Shown here: piece after piece, positions 43,644-56,219 of the stretch
Layout of the letters: each line of letters opens with the position of its first letter
Numbering within the stretch: position 1 is the stretch's first letter
Source of the DNA: Cerasicoccus arenae
GTDB taxonomy: Bacteria > Verrucomicrobiota > Verrucomicrobiia > Opitutales > Cerasicoccaceae
Assembly (NCBI RefSeq): GCF_014651635.1
Contig: NZ_BMXG01000001.1
Coordinates: 1 to 64,000, forward strand
Direction: 5' to 3'
DNA length: 64,000 nt
Position numbers and translations under genes: made by a program
Notes under the pieces: model-generated
Database searches by the model: none
What the model saw: the letters and a program-made list of their open reading frames with translations, nothing else
Told to the model about the DNA's origin: nothing

Positions 43644-45605
43644 ATGAGTAAAGTTTTAGGCATCGACTTAGGTACGACAAATTCCTGCATGGCCGTCATG
43701 GAAGGCGGGGAGCCTGTCGTCATCCCAAACAGCGAAGGCGCGCGCACAACGCCGTCCGTCGTCGCTTTCGCAAAAAATGGCGAACGTCTCGTCGGCCAGG
43801 CCGCGAAGCGCCAAGCTATCACCAATCCACATAACACGATTTTCTCCGCAAAGCGCCTTATTGGCCGCAAGTTCTCCGAGATTCAGGAAGAAGCCAAGCA
43901 TCTTCCTTATAAGGTAGTCTCGGGCAAGAACGGCGACGCGCAGATCGAAATCACCATCGGCGGCGAAACCAAGCAATACGCTCCGGAAGAAATCTCCGCT
44001 ATGATCCTCGGCAAGCTCAAGGCTGACGCTGAGGCATATTTGGGCGAGACAATCACGCAAGCCGTGGTCACCGTTCCCGCATATTTTAATAACCCTGAGC
44101 GTCAGGCTACCAAGGATGCTGGCAAGATCGCCGGTCTCGAAGTGCTCCGCGTGATCAACGAACCGACCGCAGCCGCCCTCGCCTATGGTCTGGACAAAAA
44201 GGCCGACGAAACCATCGCCGTGTATGACCTCGGCGGCGGCACGTTCGACATCTCCATTTTGGAAATCGCTGACAGTGTCTTCGAAGTGAAGGCCACCAAC
44301 GGCGACACTCACCTCGGCGGTGACAACTGGGACAGCGCCCTGATCAACTGGCTCGCTGCTGAATTCAAGTCGCAGAACGACAGCAAGATTGACCTGCTCG
44401 CCGACCCAATGGCCAAACAACGCCTGAAGGAAGAAGCGGAAAAGGCCAAGATCGCCCTGTCCTCTTCCCAGTCGACCGACATTAACCTGCCGTTCATCAC
44501 TGCAGACGACACCGGCCCAAAGCACCTCAACGTCACCCTGAGCCGTTCCAAGCTCGAGCAGCTGACTGATGATCTGGCCCAGCGCACGATCATTCCGTTT
44601 AAGAAGTGCCTCGAAGACGCCGACCTCTCCATGAGCGACGTCAACGACCTCGTGCTCGTTGGTGGAATGACCCGCATGCCCAAGATCATTGAGATCGCCA
44701 AGGGCCTCGCAGGCAAAGAGCCACACAAGGGTGTTAATCCGGACGAAGTGGTCGCCATCGGCGCATCCATTCAGGGCGGCGTATTGCAAGGTGACGTCAA
44801 GGACGTGCTCTTGCTCGACGTGACCCCCCTCACCTTGGCTATCGAAACCCAGGGCGCGGTTGCCACGCCGATGATCGAGCGCAACACCACGATCCCAACC
44901 AAGAAGTCGCAGACTTTCTCCACCGCCGCTGACAACCAAGACGCCGTGGACATCAAGGTTCTCCAAGGCGAGCGCCCGCTGTCCAAGGACAACAAGCTGC
45001 TCGGCAACTTCCGCCTCGATGGTATCCCCCCCTCCCCCCGTGGCATGCCGCAGATCGAAGTCACCTTTGACATCGACAGCAACGGCATCCTGCACGTGAG
45101 CGCCAAGGATAAGGCCACCAACAAGGAGCAGAAGATTTCCATCACCGGCGGCACTGGCCTGTCCGAAGAAGAAGTCGAACGCGCCAAGGCCGATGCGGAA
45201 TCACACGCCGAAGAAGATAAGAAGCGTAAGGCTTCCATCGAAGCCCGCAACAAGCTTGACGGCATCGTATTCCAGAGCGAAAAGCAACTTACAGAATTGG
45301 GCGATAAAGTTCCTGCGGACAAGAAGGCCCCGGTCGAAGCAGCCATTGCCGAAGGCAAGAAGGTGCTCGAAGACCAGGACGCTTCCCCGGATGCACTCAA
45401 CGCCGCCCACGACAAGCTGCAAGAAGCCCTCATGGCCATTGGTCAGGAGATGTATGGCAATATGTCCCCCGAGGAACAAGCAGCAGCAGCAGCGCAAGCA
45501 GCAGGTGAAACCGCAGCTCCAGAATCCGGCGCTGGCAATCCTACTGCAGCAGGTGATGACGATGTAGTCGACGCCGACTTCGAAGTCGTCGACGACAAAA
45601 AATAA
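43644..45605 (+). CDS. dnaK: Hsp70 chaperone
   Basis: 653 aa from ATG 43644 (an upstream GTG adds two residues). ATP-dependent chaperone. Nucleotide-binding domain: [43 protein letters not shown]. Interdomain linker [15 protein letters not shown], substrate-binding domain and an acidic tail ending [16 protein letters not shown]. The conserved GIPPSPRG segment is encoded by seven C, T, then six C, an unusual codon choice. groES follows 74 bp downstream; dnaJ, grpE and hrcA are not adjacent. Confidence 0.98.
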   Translation: MSKVLGIDLGTTNSCMAVMEGGEPVVIPNSEGARTTPSVVAFAKNGERLVGQAAKRQAITNPHNTIFSAKRLIGRKFSEIQEEAKHLPYKVVSGKNGDAQIEITIGGETKQYAPEEISAMILGKLKADAEAYLGETITQAVVTVPAYFNNPERQATKDAGKIAGLEVLRVINEPTAAALAYGLDKKADETIAVYDLGGGTFDISILEIADSVFEVKATNGDTHLGGDNWDSALINWLAAEFKSQNDSKIDLLADPMAKQRLKEEAEKAKIALSSSQSTDINLPFITADDTGPKHLNVTLSRSKLEQLTDDLAQRTIIPFKKCLEDADLSMSDVNDLVLVGGMTRMPKIIEIAKGLAGKEPHKGVNPDEVVAIGASIQGGVLQGDVKDVLLLDVTPLTLAIETQGAVATPMIERNTTIPTKKSQTFSTAADNQDAVDIKVLQGERPLSKDNKLLGNFRLDGIPPSPRGMPQIEVTFDIDSNGILHVSAKDKATNKEQKISITGGTGLSEEEVERAKADAESHAEEDKKRKASIEARNKLDGIVFQSEKQLTELGDKVPADKKAPVEAAIAEGKKVLEDQDASPDALNAAHDKLQEALMAIGQEMYGNMSPEEQAAAAAQAAGETAAPESGAGNPTAAGDDDVVDADFEVVDDKK

Positions 45606-45679
45606 TCAAATAGATTTCGATTCGGAAGACGATTTTCTTCCCAAACAATCACGACAATAAACCCATAAAAAAATACTAT

Positions 45680-45988
45680 ATGGCAACCGCAACCAAAGTG
45701 AAGATCAAGCCACTCGGCGACCGCGTCCTTATTCAGGCCGTCGAATTGGATTCAGAACAAGTCAAGGGTGGCATCATCATCCCTGATTCCGCCAAGGAAA
45801 AACCACAGGAGGCAAAAGTCATTGCTCTCGGCACTGGTGCCAAGGACGAAAACGGCAAGGTCCAGCCCTTCAATGTGAAGGTCGGCGATCTCGTCATCGT
45901 CTCCAAATACGGCGGCACCGAAGTCAAGTTCGACGATCAGACCTATACTCTGGTCCGCGAAGACGACATCCTCGGCGTCGTTCAATAA
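45680..45988 (+). CDS. groES: Co-chaperonin GroES
   Basis: 102 aa. [15 protein letters not shown] at the start, the mobile-loop stretch [19 protein letters not shown] and the C-terminal [14 protein letters not shown]. It caps GroEL. It is 55 bp upstream of groEL and 74 bp after dnaK, so all three are probably co-transcribed. Confidence 0.97.
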   Translation: MATATKVKIKPLGDRVLIQAVELDSEQVKGGIIIPDSAKEKPQEAKVIALGTGAKDENGKVQPFNVKVGDLVIVSKYGGTEVKFDDQTYTLVREDDILGVVQ

Positions 45989-46016
45989 GCTCTGCACTGC
46001 AAAGCATATTACTTAA

Positions 46017-47705
<1,689 letters not shown>

Positions 47706-47756
47706 GCCCTTGGCTTACTCGCCCTCCAATCCAACCAACGCAAAACGCAACTTTCA

Positions 47757-47789
47757 ACGCCCTCGGCTTCACGCCGGGGGCGTTTTTTG
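47757..47789 (+). terminator. Rho-independent terminator of the dnaK-groESL block
   Basis: ACGCCCTCGGC (47757-47767) pairs with GCCGGGGGCGT (47773-47783; one G-T wobble), followed by six T. A smaller perfect hairpin GTAAGCC-CTT-GGCTTAC spans the groEL stop at 47702-47718. Confidence 0.92.
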
Positions 47790-47943
47790 TGCTACTTCCA
47801 AGGGGGTCTCCTTAGGTGACGAGACCGCAAGAAAGTCATTATTACAGGTATTTACTCAAGCCGAATACCAACCACGAAGAACAACGAAAACTCGCTGACT
47901 GCGCCTTCCCTGCTGTCGCTCAAAGTGTCAGGCTCGTGCAGCC

Positions 47944-48633
47944 TTAACGGAAGATATTGTATTTGAGGATGGCGTAAATTGCGCGAAAACCGTCTCTCCA
48001 GCCAATTTTTTTGCCCTCGTCGTAGGTGCGACCATAATAGGAGATACCGACCTCAAAAATACGGCACTGGAGCCGGGCAACCTTCGCCGTAATCTCCGGC
48101 TCAAAGCCAAACCGATTTTCCTCAATGGTGATCTGATCAATGATGTCCTTGCGGAACACCTTGTAACAGGTTTCCATGTCCGACAGGTTAATATTCGTGA
48201 AGGCGTTGGATAAAAAGGTCAGGAATTCGTTCCCCAACATATGCCAGAAATACACCACGCGGTGGGACTCGCCTCCGGCAAAACGGGAGCCGTAAACCAC
48301 GTCTGCCTTGCCATCAAGAATCGGCTTGAGCAGCTTGCCGTATTCCTGCGGGTCGTATTCCAAGTCCGCGTCCTGAATAATCACGATATCGCCCGTGGCG
48401 GACTGGAACCCCGTGCGCAAGGCCGCACCCTTGCCCTGATTGACGTCATGAAAGACGATTTTGCTGACCAATGGCGCGATCTTTTCATTCAAAATCTCAC
48501 GAGTGCCGTCCGTCGAACAATCATCAACGATGATAATTTCCTTGTCCTTTACTGGTGAGGCCAACACGGCGGCGATGACTTCCTCGATCGTGGCGGACTC
48601 GTTAAAGCAGGGGATAACGATGGATAGCTTCAT
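47944..48633 (-). CDS. Family 2 glycosyltransferase, dolichyl-/undecaprenyl-phosphate mannose synthase-like
   Basis: 229 aa. GT-A fold: [63 protein letters not shown] (DAD metal site), and [14 protein letters not shown]. There is no C-terminal transmembrane pair, as in short DPM1-like enzymes; it likely transfers a sugar from a nucleotide donor to a polyprenyl phosphate or to a glycolipid at the membrane face. Confidence 0.9.
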   Translation of the reverse strand: MKLSIVIPCFNESATIEEVIAAVLASPVKDKEIIIVDDCSTDGTREILNEKIAPLVSKIVFHDVNQGKGAALRTGFQSATGDIVIIQDADLEYDPQEYGKLLKPILDGKADVVYGSRFAGGESHRVVYFWHMLGNEFLTFLSNAFTNINLSDMETCYKVFRKDIIDQITIEENRFGFEPEITAKVARLQCRIFEVGISYYGRTYDEGKKIGWRDGFRAIYAILKYNIFR

Positions 48634-48677
48634 TGGTAACAGCTTTAGCCAGAGGCGTTAAGAGAAGCGAGTCAAAA

Positions 48678-49412
48678 TCACATTCGCCCCCACCCAGCCA
48701 ACAATACTGATACACCGCACTGGCAGGCCGACTCGGTCCTCAAAACACGTTCTCCCAAGCTGGCGAGCTGGAACCCTGCCGCCCGGAGCTGATCCCGTTC
48801 CTTGGCCGACCAGCCCCGCTCCGCGCCAATGGCCAGCGTCGTCGGCGTGTCAGTGTTGGTATTAAGAGCCGAGAGCTGGTCAACGCCCTCATAGACATCC
48901 AACGCAAAGCATTCTTCAATGCCACCGGCTAGTGACTTTCGATCTTCCAGCGCCGCAGCCAAATCTTTAAAGTGCTGGACTGGAGGAAGCTGCGTTGCAA
49001 ATCCCTGCTCCGCCCCTTGCCAAAGCCGTTCCCGCCATTCGTCTGTGGACCAGAGCTTGCTCTTGGCATAGGATGGCTCCCCCTTCTCGGCCTGAAAGAA
49101 ATCCAGCCCCATCACCCCCAGGCAAGCGGCGTCAAAAAGCACCCGACGGGCAGTCTGAGGGCGCGGAACACCCACCAACAAACGGATTGGGTGCGTTATC
49201 GGCGGATTCTTTTCCCAGGCAACATCCAACCTTACCCCCCCCCCCGGCAGGCTCTCAACAATTTTCCCCAAACCACGAACACCATCGACCACCCCCACGT
49301 AAATCGGGTCGCCCACGCCTAGGCGCAGCACTTCCCGGATGTGCTTGGCGCGGGGATCATTGGCCGCAATCACTTCGGCCTCCGCAGCCGTATTAAAGAG
49401 GATCAGGTTCAA
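48678..49412 (-). CDS. rsmE: 16S rRNA m3U1498 methyltransferase
   Basis: 244 aa from TTG 49412 (NLILFNTAAEAEV), which has AAGGA ten bases upstream; TTG 49448 is the only other in-frame start and lacks a Shine-Dalgarno sequence. SPOUT fold. N-terminal PUA-like part (AKHIREVLRLGVGDPIYVGVVDG) then KNPPITHPIRLLVGVPRPQ, ATTLAIGAERGWSAKERDQLRAAGF and a SPOUT knot ending SLGERVLRTESA. An 11-C run at 49235-49245 is read as Gly in LPGGGVRL, normally a less repetitive segment. Confidence 0.9.
   Translation of the reverse strand: MNLILFNTAAEAEVIAANDPRAKHIREVLRLGVGDPIYVGVVDGVRGLGKIVESLPGGGVRLDVAWEKNPPITHPIRLLVGVPRPQTARRVLFDAACLGVMGLDFFQAEKGEPSYAKSKLWSTDEWRERLWQGAEQGFATQLPPVQHFKDLAAALEDRKSLAGGIEECFALDVYEGVDQLSALNTNTDTPTTLAIGAERGWSAKERDQLRAAGFQLASLGERVLRTESACQCGVSVLLAGWGRM
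49235..49245 (+). repeat. C11 homopolymer inside rsmE
   Basis: Eleven C on +, read as Gly codons on the coding strand (LPGGGVRL). The frame is open, so the consensus length is the translatable one. Confidence 0.8.
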
Positions 49413-49555
49413 GGCAGGCAGCGTCCTTCGAGATTTTCCATGGCGCAAACTTTTTTGGCACTAGGAATTAAACAAAGGAGCAAATACCGAACTTACGAGT
49501 CATAGGAAAAGGGTTGCCATCGGCTCGGTCATGCCGATTCTTACTCGATTTTCGC

Positions 49556-50956
49556 ATGTTCGGAGAATTTTTTAATCACCAGCTCAAACGCGTAATCGCG
49601 CTCACCTGTCTGCTAGGCGGGTCGCTCCTTCACGCTGACGCCCCCCTTCACCTCCCGGAAACACTCTTTCCCGAGTTGGAAGGCATCCTCCAGCAGATGG
49701 AGAATGAATCTCCGGAAATGCTCATCCAGCGAGCCAAGGTTCAAGCAGCCGAGGCTGACGAGCATTCTCGCCTCTCTAAAAAATACCCGCAAATCTATCT
49801 GAATCTTCAGATGATGAACCGGAGCGAATTCCGCAGCAGCAGCCCAACTTACCAAAACACGACCCAGCCCTTTGGCGTTGGCCGCCTCGAACAGGAACTC
49901 TACCATTGGGGTGCCCTCGACGCTTGGCGCGACATTGGTAAGTTCCGCAAATCCATCGAGGATAATAATTACAACGAAACCTACCGGCTTCTTACTCTGC
50001 GCGTCCGCTCTCTATATCTACGCTTGTTGTTTGCCCGCGAGCAGGTCAGCTACTACCGCGCCGAAGCCAACCGCCTGCAAAAGGCGCTAGGCACTAGCGA
50101 ACAGCGCGCAGATTCAGGCCGCATCACCGTTGATCAACTTGAAAACGAACGCCTCGGGGCTGAAGAAGCCGACATCGCGTTATCCCGCGCCTTGGACGAA
50201 ACTGACATGCTAGAAGAAGACCTCCGCCTAGCAACTGGCTGGACTGGGCCTATCAATGGTGTCGAGAGTGGGCTAATCACCCAATTATCTGCGCTGGAAA
50301 TCGCAGAGTCTGCCATGGCTGACGATATCATCGCCAGTTCTGCGCCTCCTTCGGTCGACTACCTCAACAAACAGGCAGAACTAGGCATCGAAGAAGCCGA
50401 CTACACACGCATCCGCTCAAAGAATTTACCGCTAATTGACTTCGTTATCGAAGCCTATCAGGACCAGATCGCGACTGAAGGACAGGACAACGTCGACCGC
50501 ACCGTCGTCGCCGCATACATTCGCGTCAATTGGCATATCTTCGACGGCTTTGAGACGCAGTGGCAGAAAATCCAATCCAAGGCCAAACAACGTGCCCTCG
50601 AAAAGCAAGCTGAGCATATCGCCGCCAAGGACAAACTGGAAGTCGAGCGCCTACAACGTAATCGAACACTCCTTGAACGCGATATTCGCCTCTGGAGTCG
50701 CCGGGTTGCCCTTAGCGAAAACCAGCTACAACGAGTCGTGTCTGAGCGTGAAAAGAACACCGCAACCGACAACGATGTGATGAACACCCGCAACCAGCTG
50801 CTAGCCGACCAACTGACTCTGGTTAGCTACCGCCTCGACCTTTTCGGCAACTCCACAGAGTTGCTCTCCCTTTTCGGGCGCGATCCTTACGGAGCGCCGA
50901 AACAATCGCTCGATCAATCAGTCGAAGACGTATACGACGAAAACTTCTTCTGGTAA
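49556..50956 (+). CDS. TolC-family outer membrane efflux protein
   Basis: 466 aa from ATG 49556, giving a signal peptide with core RVIALTCLLGGSLLHA. Two tandem helical-hairpin halves of the OEP type, with long Gln/Glu/Lys/Arg-rich helices (for example KQRALEKQAEHIAAKDKLEVERLQ) and the conserved DN-type strand AAYIRVNWHIFDGF. Forms the outer-membrane tunnel of a tripartite exporter, with the three following genes. Confidence 0.85.
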   Translation: MFGEFFNHQLKRVIALTCLLGGSLLHADAPLHLPETLFPELEGILQQMENESPEMLIQRAKVQAAEADEHSRLSKKYPQIYLNLQMMNRSEFRSSSPTYQNTTQPFGVGRLEQELYHWGALDAWRDIGKFRKSIEDNNYNETYRLLTLRVRSLYLRLLFAREQVSYYRAEANRLQKALGTSEQRADSGRITVDQLENERLGAEEADIALSRALDETDMLEEDLRLATGWTGPINGVESGLITQLSALEIAESAMADDIIASSAPPSVDYLNKQAELGIEEADYTRIRSKNLPLIDFVIEAYQDQIATEGQDNVDRTVVAAYIRVNWHIFDGFETQWQKIQSKAKQRALEKQAEHIAAKDKLEVERLQRNRTLLERDIRLWSRRVALSENQLQRVVSEREKNTATDNDVMNTRNQLLADQLTLVSYRLDLFGNSTELLSLFGRDPYGAPKQSLDQSVEDVYDENFFW

Positions 50957-50971
50957 GTCCCTGACGACATC

Positions 50972-52102
50972 GTGAAAAATTGGTGGAAATTCCTTCTGGC
51001 GGTGATTGTCATCGCCGCCCTCGCCTACATTCCGTTCATCGGTCGTAGTACTGATGTCTACGTTATGCCGGTTAAACGCGCTACAGCGCTGGACGCTATT
51101 TCTGGCAACGTCAGCGTGGAAGCATCGCTTGATATTGACCTGAAGAACCGCGAACCTGGCCTGATCATTGAGTCCGTTTACGACCCCATGCTCGGCGGCG
51201 TGCCCGTCCGCGCAGGTCAAGTCGTCTTCAAGCAAGAAACGCGAGACATCGATTTCGTGATTGAAAATAAGAAGCTTGAGCTCGAAACCGTCCGGCAAAA
51301 CATCGACAACGGCTCCCCTTTGGAACCCGACTTGGAAACTGCCAAGCAAGAGCTGGAAGACAATGCCGCCCTCACCAAGAAAGGGTTATTCCCTGAAGCA
51401 GAGCTGAACAAGCTCAAGCGCTCCGTGACCAAACTCGAACGCCAAATGCGCCAGCAATACATTGAGTGGGAGGCCGCTGAAAAGACCCTGCGACAGGAAA
51501 TCAAGCAGCTCGAAGAACGACGCAAGGACATGGAGATCCGCTCGCCCATCGATGGCCTACTGATTGATGCGCAAGTATTCCCCGGCGATTACGTCGAAGA
51601 ACCGACCACACTTGGCCGCATCCTGAGCAACGACAAACTCGTCCGCATCAGCATTAGTGAAGAAGACTACCCTGGCATCCGGCCCAGCAACAAAGTCTCC
51701 TTGAAACTACTTGGCGTGGGCCAAAAGCTATTTACCGGCGAAGTCACTCAGCTCCTCCCAACATCCAATTCCGAAACCAAACGACGCGACATTTTCGTGA
51801 AGCTCGATAATGCTGAAGATGGCGATTTGGTCGATGGTATGACCGGTGAATCTTCCGTTACCAAGGCAAGTCGCGACAACACACTGATCATCCCCCGCCG
51901 TGGACTACTGGGAGACATCGTCTTCGTCGTCAATGGCGATGTTGTGGAGGAACGCATCGTGGAAACCGGCTTTATTGGACTCCTGCAAGCTGAGATCGTT
52001 GGCGGCCTTCAAGAGGGCGAAATGATCGTTGTCGAAGATCCCAAGCAACTACGCAACGGAGAGAAAGTGAACGCGACCGAGCAAATACTCGACTTCGATT
52101 AA
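50972..52102 (+). CDS. Membrane-fusion (periplasmic adaptor) protein
   Basis: 376 aa, GTG start. N-terminal membrane anchor FLLAVIVIAALAYIPFI, then an alpha-hairpin about 90-190 (EQELE-rich heptads), a lipoyl/barrel region (IRSPIDGLLIDAQVFPGDYVEEPTTLG) and a membrane-proximal domain with GDIVFVVNGDVVEERIVETG. HlyD/MacA type. It links the TolC-type protein to the ABC permease encoded ten bases downstream. Confidence 0.87.
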   Translation: MKNWWKFLLAVIVIAALAYIPFIGRSTDVYVMPVKRATALDAISGNVSVEASLDIDLKNREPGLIIESVYDPMLGGVPVRAGQVVFKQETRDIDFVIENKKLELETVRQNIDNGSPLEPDLETAKQELEDNAALTKKGLFPEAELNKLKRSVTKLERQMRQQYIEWEAAEKTLRQEIKQLEERRKDMEIRSPIDGLLIDAQVFPGDYVEEPTTLGRILSNDKLVRISISEEDYPGIRPSNKVSLKLLGVGQKLFTGEVTQLLPTSNSETKRRDIFVKLDNAEDGDLVDGMTGESSVTKASRDNTLIIPRRGLLGDIVFVVNGDVVEERIVETGFIGLLQAEIVGGLQEGEMIVVEDPKQLRNGEKVNATEQILDFD

Positions 52103-52111
52103 ATAACTGTC

Positions 52112-53365
52112 GTGAGTCCTAACTTCGCCATCGCGTTCCGCTTCATCATTTCTCGCAAACGCTCTATGCTCATGAGCCTTGCGGGGATCGTCTTTGGCGT
52201 CGGCTTTTTTATCGTCACCCAAGCGCAGACCAGCGGCTTTGAAAAATTCTACATCGACACCATCATTGGTGCCGACAGCCCGATCCGCATTGAGGACCGT
52301 TTTCAGCTTCCTGGCGTAGCCATCAAAGGCGCGGGTGGCGAAGGCGAAGAAACCGATTTCTACACGAAAACGGACTCCAACCGCAAATACACCCGCGGGA
52401 TCGAATACCCGAACAAGCTCCGGGCCGCTGTCGAAGATTTTTCCGATGTGACGGCGGTTTCCGAAGTGCTCCAGGGCGACGCGCGGGCGATCAGCTCCTT
52501 CAGCGAAGAGCTGGCCAACGTGCTGGGCATCCGGATCAAGGATCACCTGCAGGTGACTGATATCCAAAATCAAATCAAGTGGGGCAGCATCGATAACTTT
52601 CGCTTCAATCCAAGCTCAGTCCTTCTTTCCATCGGTTTGGCGGAGCGCTTACAGTTGCAGATTGGCGACTACATGCTCTTCGAATACGCGGGCGAAACCC
52701 GCCGCTATAAAGTGGTCGGCATTTTCGAAACTGGCATCTCACAGATCGACAAATCGCGCGTCTTTATGCAGCTCGGTGAAGCGCGCGCGCTCTTTAAGAA
52801 GCCTTTTGGTCAGGCATTCTTCCAGATTGGCGTGCGTAATGTCGAGCAAGCTGGACTGCTCGCCGAGCGCTTGGAAGAAGCCCTCAACCACAACGTCGTG
52901 CCATGGCAAGAACGCGAGCGATCCTGGCTCCAGGTATTCTCTGTGCTGCGCATTTCCTCAGCGATCACAGTCTCGACAATCATCCTAATTTCCGGGCTCG
53001 GCATGTTCAACACCTTGGCAATGCTGGTTATGGAAAAAACGCGAGAAATCGCGATCCTGCGCTCAATCGGCTACACGCGCCAAGACATCTCCCGCATTTT
53101 CCTGTGGCAGGGCGTCCTTGTGCTGATCGCAGGCACCGTCTGTGGCTGGGCCTTTGGCGCTGGGGTGACTTTGGCTATTTCCAAACTACCGATCAAGATT
53201 CGTGGGATTTTCACGGCAGATTCCTTCGTCGTCAATTGGGACATTAATCATTACATCTGGGCCGCCGTCGTCGCAGGCATCACAGTGATGATTGCCAGCT
53301 ACATCCCCGCCCGCCGCGCCGCCGCTCTCGAGCCCGGCACGATTATCCGCGGCACATCAATTTAA
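52112..53365 (+). CDS. FtsX/LolCE-type ABC transporter permease
   Basis: 417 aa, GTG start. One N-terminal membrane helix (about 13-40), a large periplasmic domain (about 45-260) and three C-terminal helices in the MacB/LolE/FtsX arrangement, with MEKTREIAILRSIGYTRQDISRIFLWQGVLV and a terminal YIPARRAAALEPGTIIRG motif. It transmits ATPase movement to the periplasm. The periplasmic domain, with YIDTIIGADSPIRIEDRF, is of the LolCE rather than the MacB kind. Confidence 0.88.
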   Translation: MSPNFAIAFRFIISRKRSMLMSLAGIVFGVGFFIVTQAQTSGFEKFYIDTIIGADSPIRIEDRFQLPGVAIKGAGGEGEETDFYTKTDSNRKYTRGIEYPNKLRAAVEDFSDVTAVSEVLQGDARAISSFSEELANVLGIRIKDHLQVTDIQNQIKWGSIDNFRFNPSSVLLSIGLAERLQLQIGDYMLFEYAGETRRYKVVGIFETGISQIDKSRVFMQLGEARALFKKPFGQAFFQIGVRNVEQAGLLAERLEEALNHNVVPWQERERSWLQVFSVLRISSAITVSTIILISGLGMFNTLAMLVMEKTREIAILRSIGYTRQDISRIFLWQGVLVLIAGTVCGWAFGAGVTLAISKLPIKIRGIFTADSFVVNWDINHYIWAAVVAGITVMIASYIPARRAAALEPGTIIRGTSI

Positions 53366-53372
53366 GCATCTG

Positions 53373-54083
53373 ATGTCCACTGAAACACCAGTTCCCACTC
53401 CAGCCTCGCAACCTGTTTTGCGGGCGGAAAATCTGCATCGCTCCCTTGGCGAGGGGGAGTCGCGGGTGCATGTACTGCGGGGAATCAATCTTCAGTTGAA
53501 ACCCGCCATGACCTACTCCGTGGCTGGTCCATCAGGCTGCGGTAAGAGCACCATGCTCTACTTGCTGGGTCTACTCGACCGTCAGGACAAGGGACAAATT
53601 TGGATTCGCGGCGAACTGATGTCCGACGCTTCCGACGCCGAACGCACCGCCGCCCGCAGCAGGCACATTGGCTTCGTTTTCCAATTTCACTTCCTGCTGC
53701 CAGAATTCAGTGCAGCCGAGAATGTGATGTTGCCGATGAAAAAGCTCGGTGCCCGCTCACCCGAGGAAATGCGCTCACGCGCCGAATACCTGCTCGGGCT
53801 GGTCGGCCTTGGCGCAAAAGCAGACCGTCTAGCAACTCATCTCTCCGGCGGGGAACAACAGCGCGTCGCAATTGCACGCTCCCTCGCCAACGACCCTGCT
53901 CTTCTTCTTGCCGATGAGCCAACTGGCAACCTAGACGTTGCCAATTCCAATATGGTCTTTGACCTTTTGCAGCGTCTAACCCGCGAAACCGGCCAAGCAA
54001 TCCTCATGGTCACTCACAATCCCGAGCTCGCCGAGCGCACCGACGCTCGCCTGCGCATGCAAGACGGCCAATTCGTCGTTTAA
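53373..54083 (+). CDS. LolD/MacB-type ABC transporter ATPase
   Basis: 236 aa from ATG 53373; the longer frame upstream overlaps the permease. Walker A GPSGCGKSTMLY, Q-loop region FVFQFHFLLPEFSAAENVM, signature LSGGEQQRVAIARSLAND, Walker B LLADEPTGNLDVAN, H-loop MVTHNPELA. Drives the TolC-adaptor-FtsX exporter; seven bases after the permease. Substrate (lipoprotein, peptide or small molecule) unknown. Confidence 0.92.
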   Translation: MSTETPVPTPASQPVLRAENLHRSLGEGESRVHVLRGINLQLKPAMTYSVAGPSGCGKSTMLYLLGLLDRQDKGQIWIRGELMSDASDAERTAARSRHIGFVFQFHFLLPEFSAAENVMLPMKKLGARSPEEMRSRAEYLLGLVGLGAKADRLATHLSGGEQQRVAIARSLANDPALLLADEPTGNLDVANSNMVFDLLQRLTRETGQAILMVTHNPELAERTDARLRMQDGQFVV

Positions 54084-54235
54084 GGCAGAATTAATCGCCC
54101 CCTTAGAGGGATCAAACGTTAGCTTCCGTCCCAGCTGCCCCCCCCGCGAAGCCAGAGAAAATTAATTCCGCTAATTTCTCACCTTCACCATTGCGGCTTG
54201 CGCCTTTTTGGCCTGTTTTCTAAACCCTATTTTTT

Positions 54236-55990
54236 ATGTCCGAAACTGACGTCCACCCATCCCATTTCATCCGCGACATCGTACTAGCCGACCAAGAGTC
54301 AGGCTTACACAGCGGACGCGTGCAGACGCGTTTCCCTCCAGAGCCCAACGGCTACCTGCACATTGGCCACAGCAAAAGCATCTGCTTGAACTTTGGGCTG
54401 GCCGAAGAATTTGGCGGCCAATGCAATCTGCGCTTTGACGACACAAATCCGGAAAAAGAGGAGACGGAATACGTCGAAGCAATCAAGGCTGATGTGCGCT
54501 GGCTCGGCTTCCAGTGGGCGAAAGAGTGCTATGCCTCGGACTACTTCCAGCAGCTCTATGATTGGGCGGAAAAGCTGATCAGCGATGGCAAAGCCTTCGT
54601 CTGCGATCTCAACGCCGAAGAAACCCGCGCCTATCGTGGCACGCTAACCGAACCCGGCCGCCCCAGCCCATTTCGGGAACGTTCCGTCAAGGAAAACCTA
54701 GACCTGTTCCGTCACATGCGGGCGGGGGAATTTCCCGATGGTACCCGGACACTACGCGCCAAAATCGACATGGCCAGCCCCAACCTCAACCTGCGTGATC
54801 CAGTGCTCTACCGCATCAAACGGGCGCATCACCACCGCACAGGCGACGCTTGGCCCATCTACCCTAGCTATGACTTCACCCATGGGCAAAGTGATTCCCT
54901 AGAGAAGGTTACGCATTCGATATGTACACTGGAATTTGAGACACACCGACCGCTTTATGAGTGGTTCATTGCACAGTTGGACATATTCCCGTCTCATCAA
55001 TATGAGTTTGCCCGGTTGAACCTCAACTACACTGTCATGAGCAAGCGCAAGCTGCTCCAGTTGGTCAAGCAGGGTGTGGTTTCCAGTTGGGACGATCCAC
55101 GGATGCCTACCATTTCTGGTGCACGCCGCCGAGGAACCCCCCCCCTGGCGTTCCGCCGTTTCTGCGAAACGATTGGCGTAACGAAGTTTAATGGCATGAC
55201 CGATATCGCGCTTTTCGAGCATACGATCCGCAATACACTCAACCCCATTGCTCCACGACGCATGGCCGTCCTTGATCCTCTCAAGGTCACGCTGACCAAT
55301 TACCCAGAGGGTAAAGTAGAGCATATTACAGCGATCAACAACCCCGAGGACGCCGCTGCGGGCGAACGGCAGATTCCCTTTGGACACACCCTTTACATCG
55401 ACCGAGAGGACTTCCTGGAAGACGCACCGAAGAAGTTCTTCCGCCTCAAGCCAGGCGGTGAAGTTCGTCTGCGCAACGCATACGTAATGAAGTGCGATGA
55501 GGTCGTGAAAGATGCTGCTGGCAATGTGATCGAGCTAAAGTGCACGGTCGACTTCGCTACTCTGGGTGCCAACCCCGAAGGCCGTAAGGTGAAAGGCGTG
55601 ATCCATTGGGTGAGCGCAGCGCACGCCGTGCAGGCCGAAGTTCGTCTCTACGATCGTTTATTCACCGTCGAGAAGCCTGATGGCGACAAGGAGCACGACT
55701 TCATGGAGTTCATCAACCCTGATTCACTTCGCACGGTAACTGCATGCCTTGAGCCGGAGCTTGCTTTGGATGCTCAGAAGGTGCGTGATCAGATTTCAGC
55801 CAATGCTCAATTACCACTGCGTGAGGAAGGCTCCGGCGTTGATTCCGCCATGCGGCCAATGTATTCGAGTGATCTCCGAGTGCAATTCGAGCGAGTCGGC
55901 TATTTCTGTTTGGATGAAGATAGCACCGCTGAAAAACTGGTTTTTAATCGTACGGTTGCGCTTAAAGATTCCTGGGCAAAGCATAAGTAG
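54236..55990 (+). CDS. glnS: Glutaminyl-tRNA synthetase
   Basis: 584 aa. Class I synthetase: [17 protein letters not shown] (HIGH), [36 protein letters not shown] (GlnRS-specific), VMSKRKL (KMSKS-like). A C-terminal beta-barrel anticodon-binding region follows (about 340-580). Its presence with gatB means both routes to Gln-tRNA or Asn-tRNA charging may coexist. A nine-C run at 55137-55145 encodes TPP. Confidence 0.96.
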   Translation: MSETDVHPSHFIRDIVLADQESGLHSGRVQTRFPPEPNGYLHIGHSKSICLNFGLAEEFGGQCNLRFDDTNPEKEETEYVEAIKADVRWLGFQWAKECYASDYFQQLYDWAEKLISDGKAFVCDLNAEETRAYRGTLTEPGRPSPFRERSVKENLDLFRHMRAGEFPDGTRTLRAKIDMASPNLNLRDPVLYRIKRAHHHRTGDAWPIYPSYDFTHGQSDSLEKVTHSICTLEFETHRPLYEWFIAQLDIFPSHQYEFARLNLNYTVMSKRKLLQLVKQGVVSSWDDPRMPTISGARRRGTPPLAFRRFCETIGVTKFNGMTDIALFEHTIRNTLNPIAPRRMAVLDPLKVTLTNYPEGKVEHITAINNPEDAAAGERQIPFGHTLYIDREDFLEDAPKKFFRLKPGGEVRLRNAYVMKCDEVVKDAAGNVIELKCTVDFATLGANPEGRKVKGVIHWVSAAHAVQAEVRLYDRLFTVEKPDGDKEHDFMEFINPDSLRTVTACLEPELALDAQKVRDQISANAQLPLREEGSGVDSAMRPMYSSDLRVQFERVGYFCLDEDSTAEKLVFNRTVALKDSWAKHK

Positions 55991-56219
55991 CTGATCAAAT
56001 AGCAACAGAAAACAGGGCTAACGGCCCTAATTTGACTAGCAAACCGCCTGAGTTCCAACCGGGAACACCACCCGAATTTACAAGGTTTTAACCGCGGAAA
56101 CGTTTGCCGTTTAGCAGTATGAAACCTAGATTGTAGAACTTAATTCCTTCGTGTGGAACGACCTTATTTCACGCGATTGAGTTATCTAGGCATAAACCAT
56201 TGAATATCATACGCTAGTC

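Noticed and set aside
43668-45095. A 475-codon open frame on - opposite dnaK
   Set aside because: It is the antisense shadow of a highly biased gene: it fully overlaps dnaK, has no family likeness and no own ribosome-binding site.
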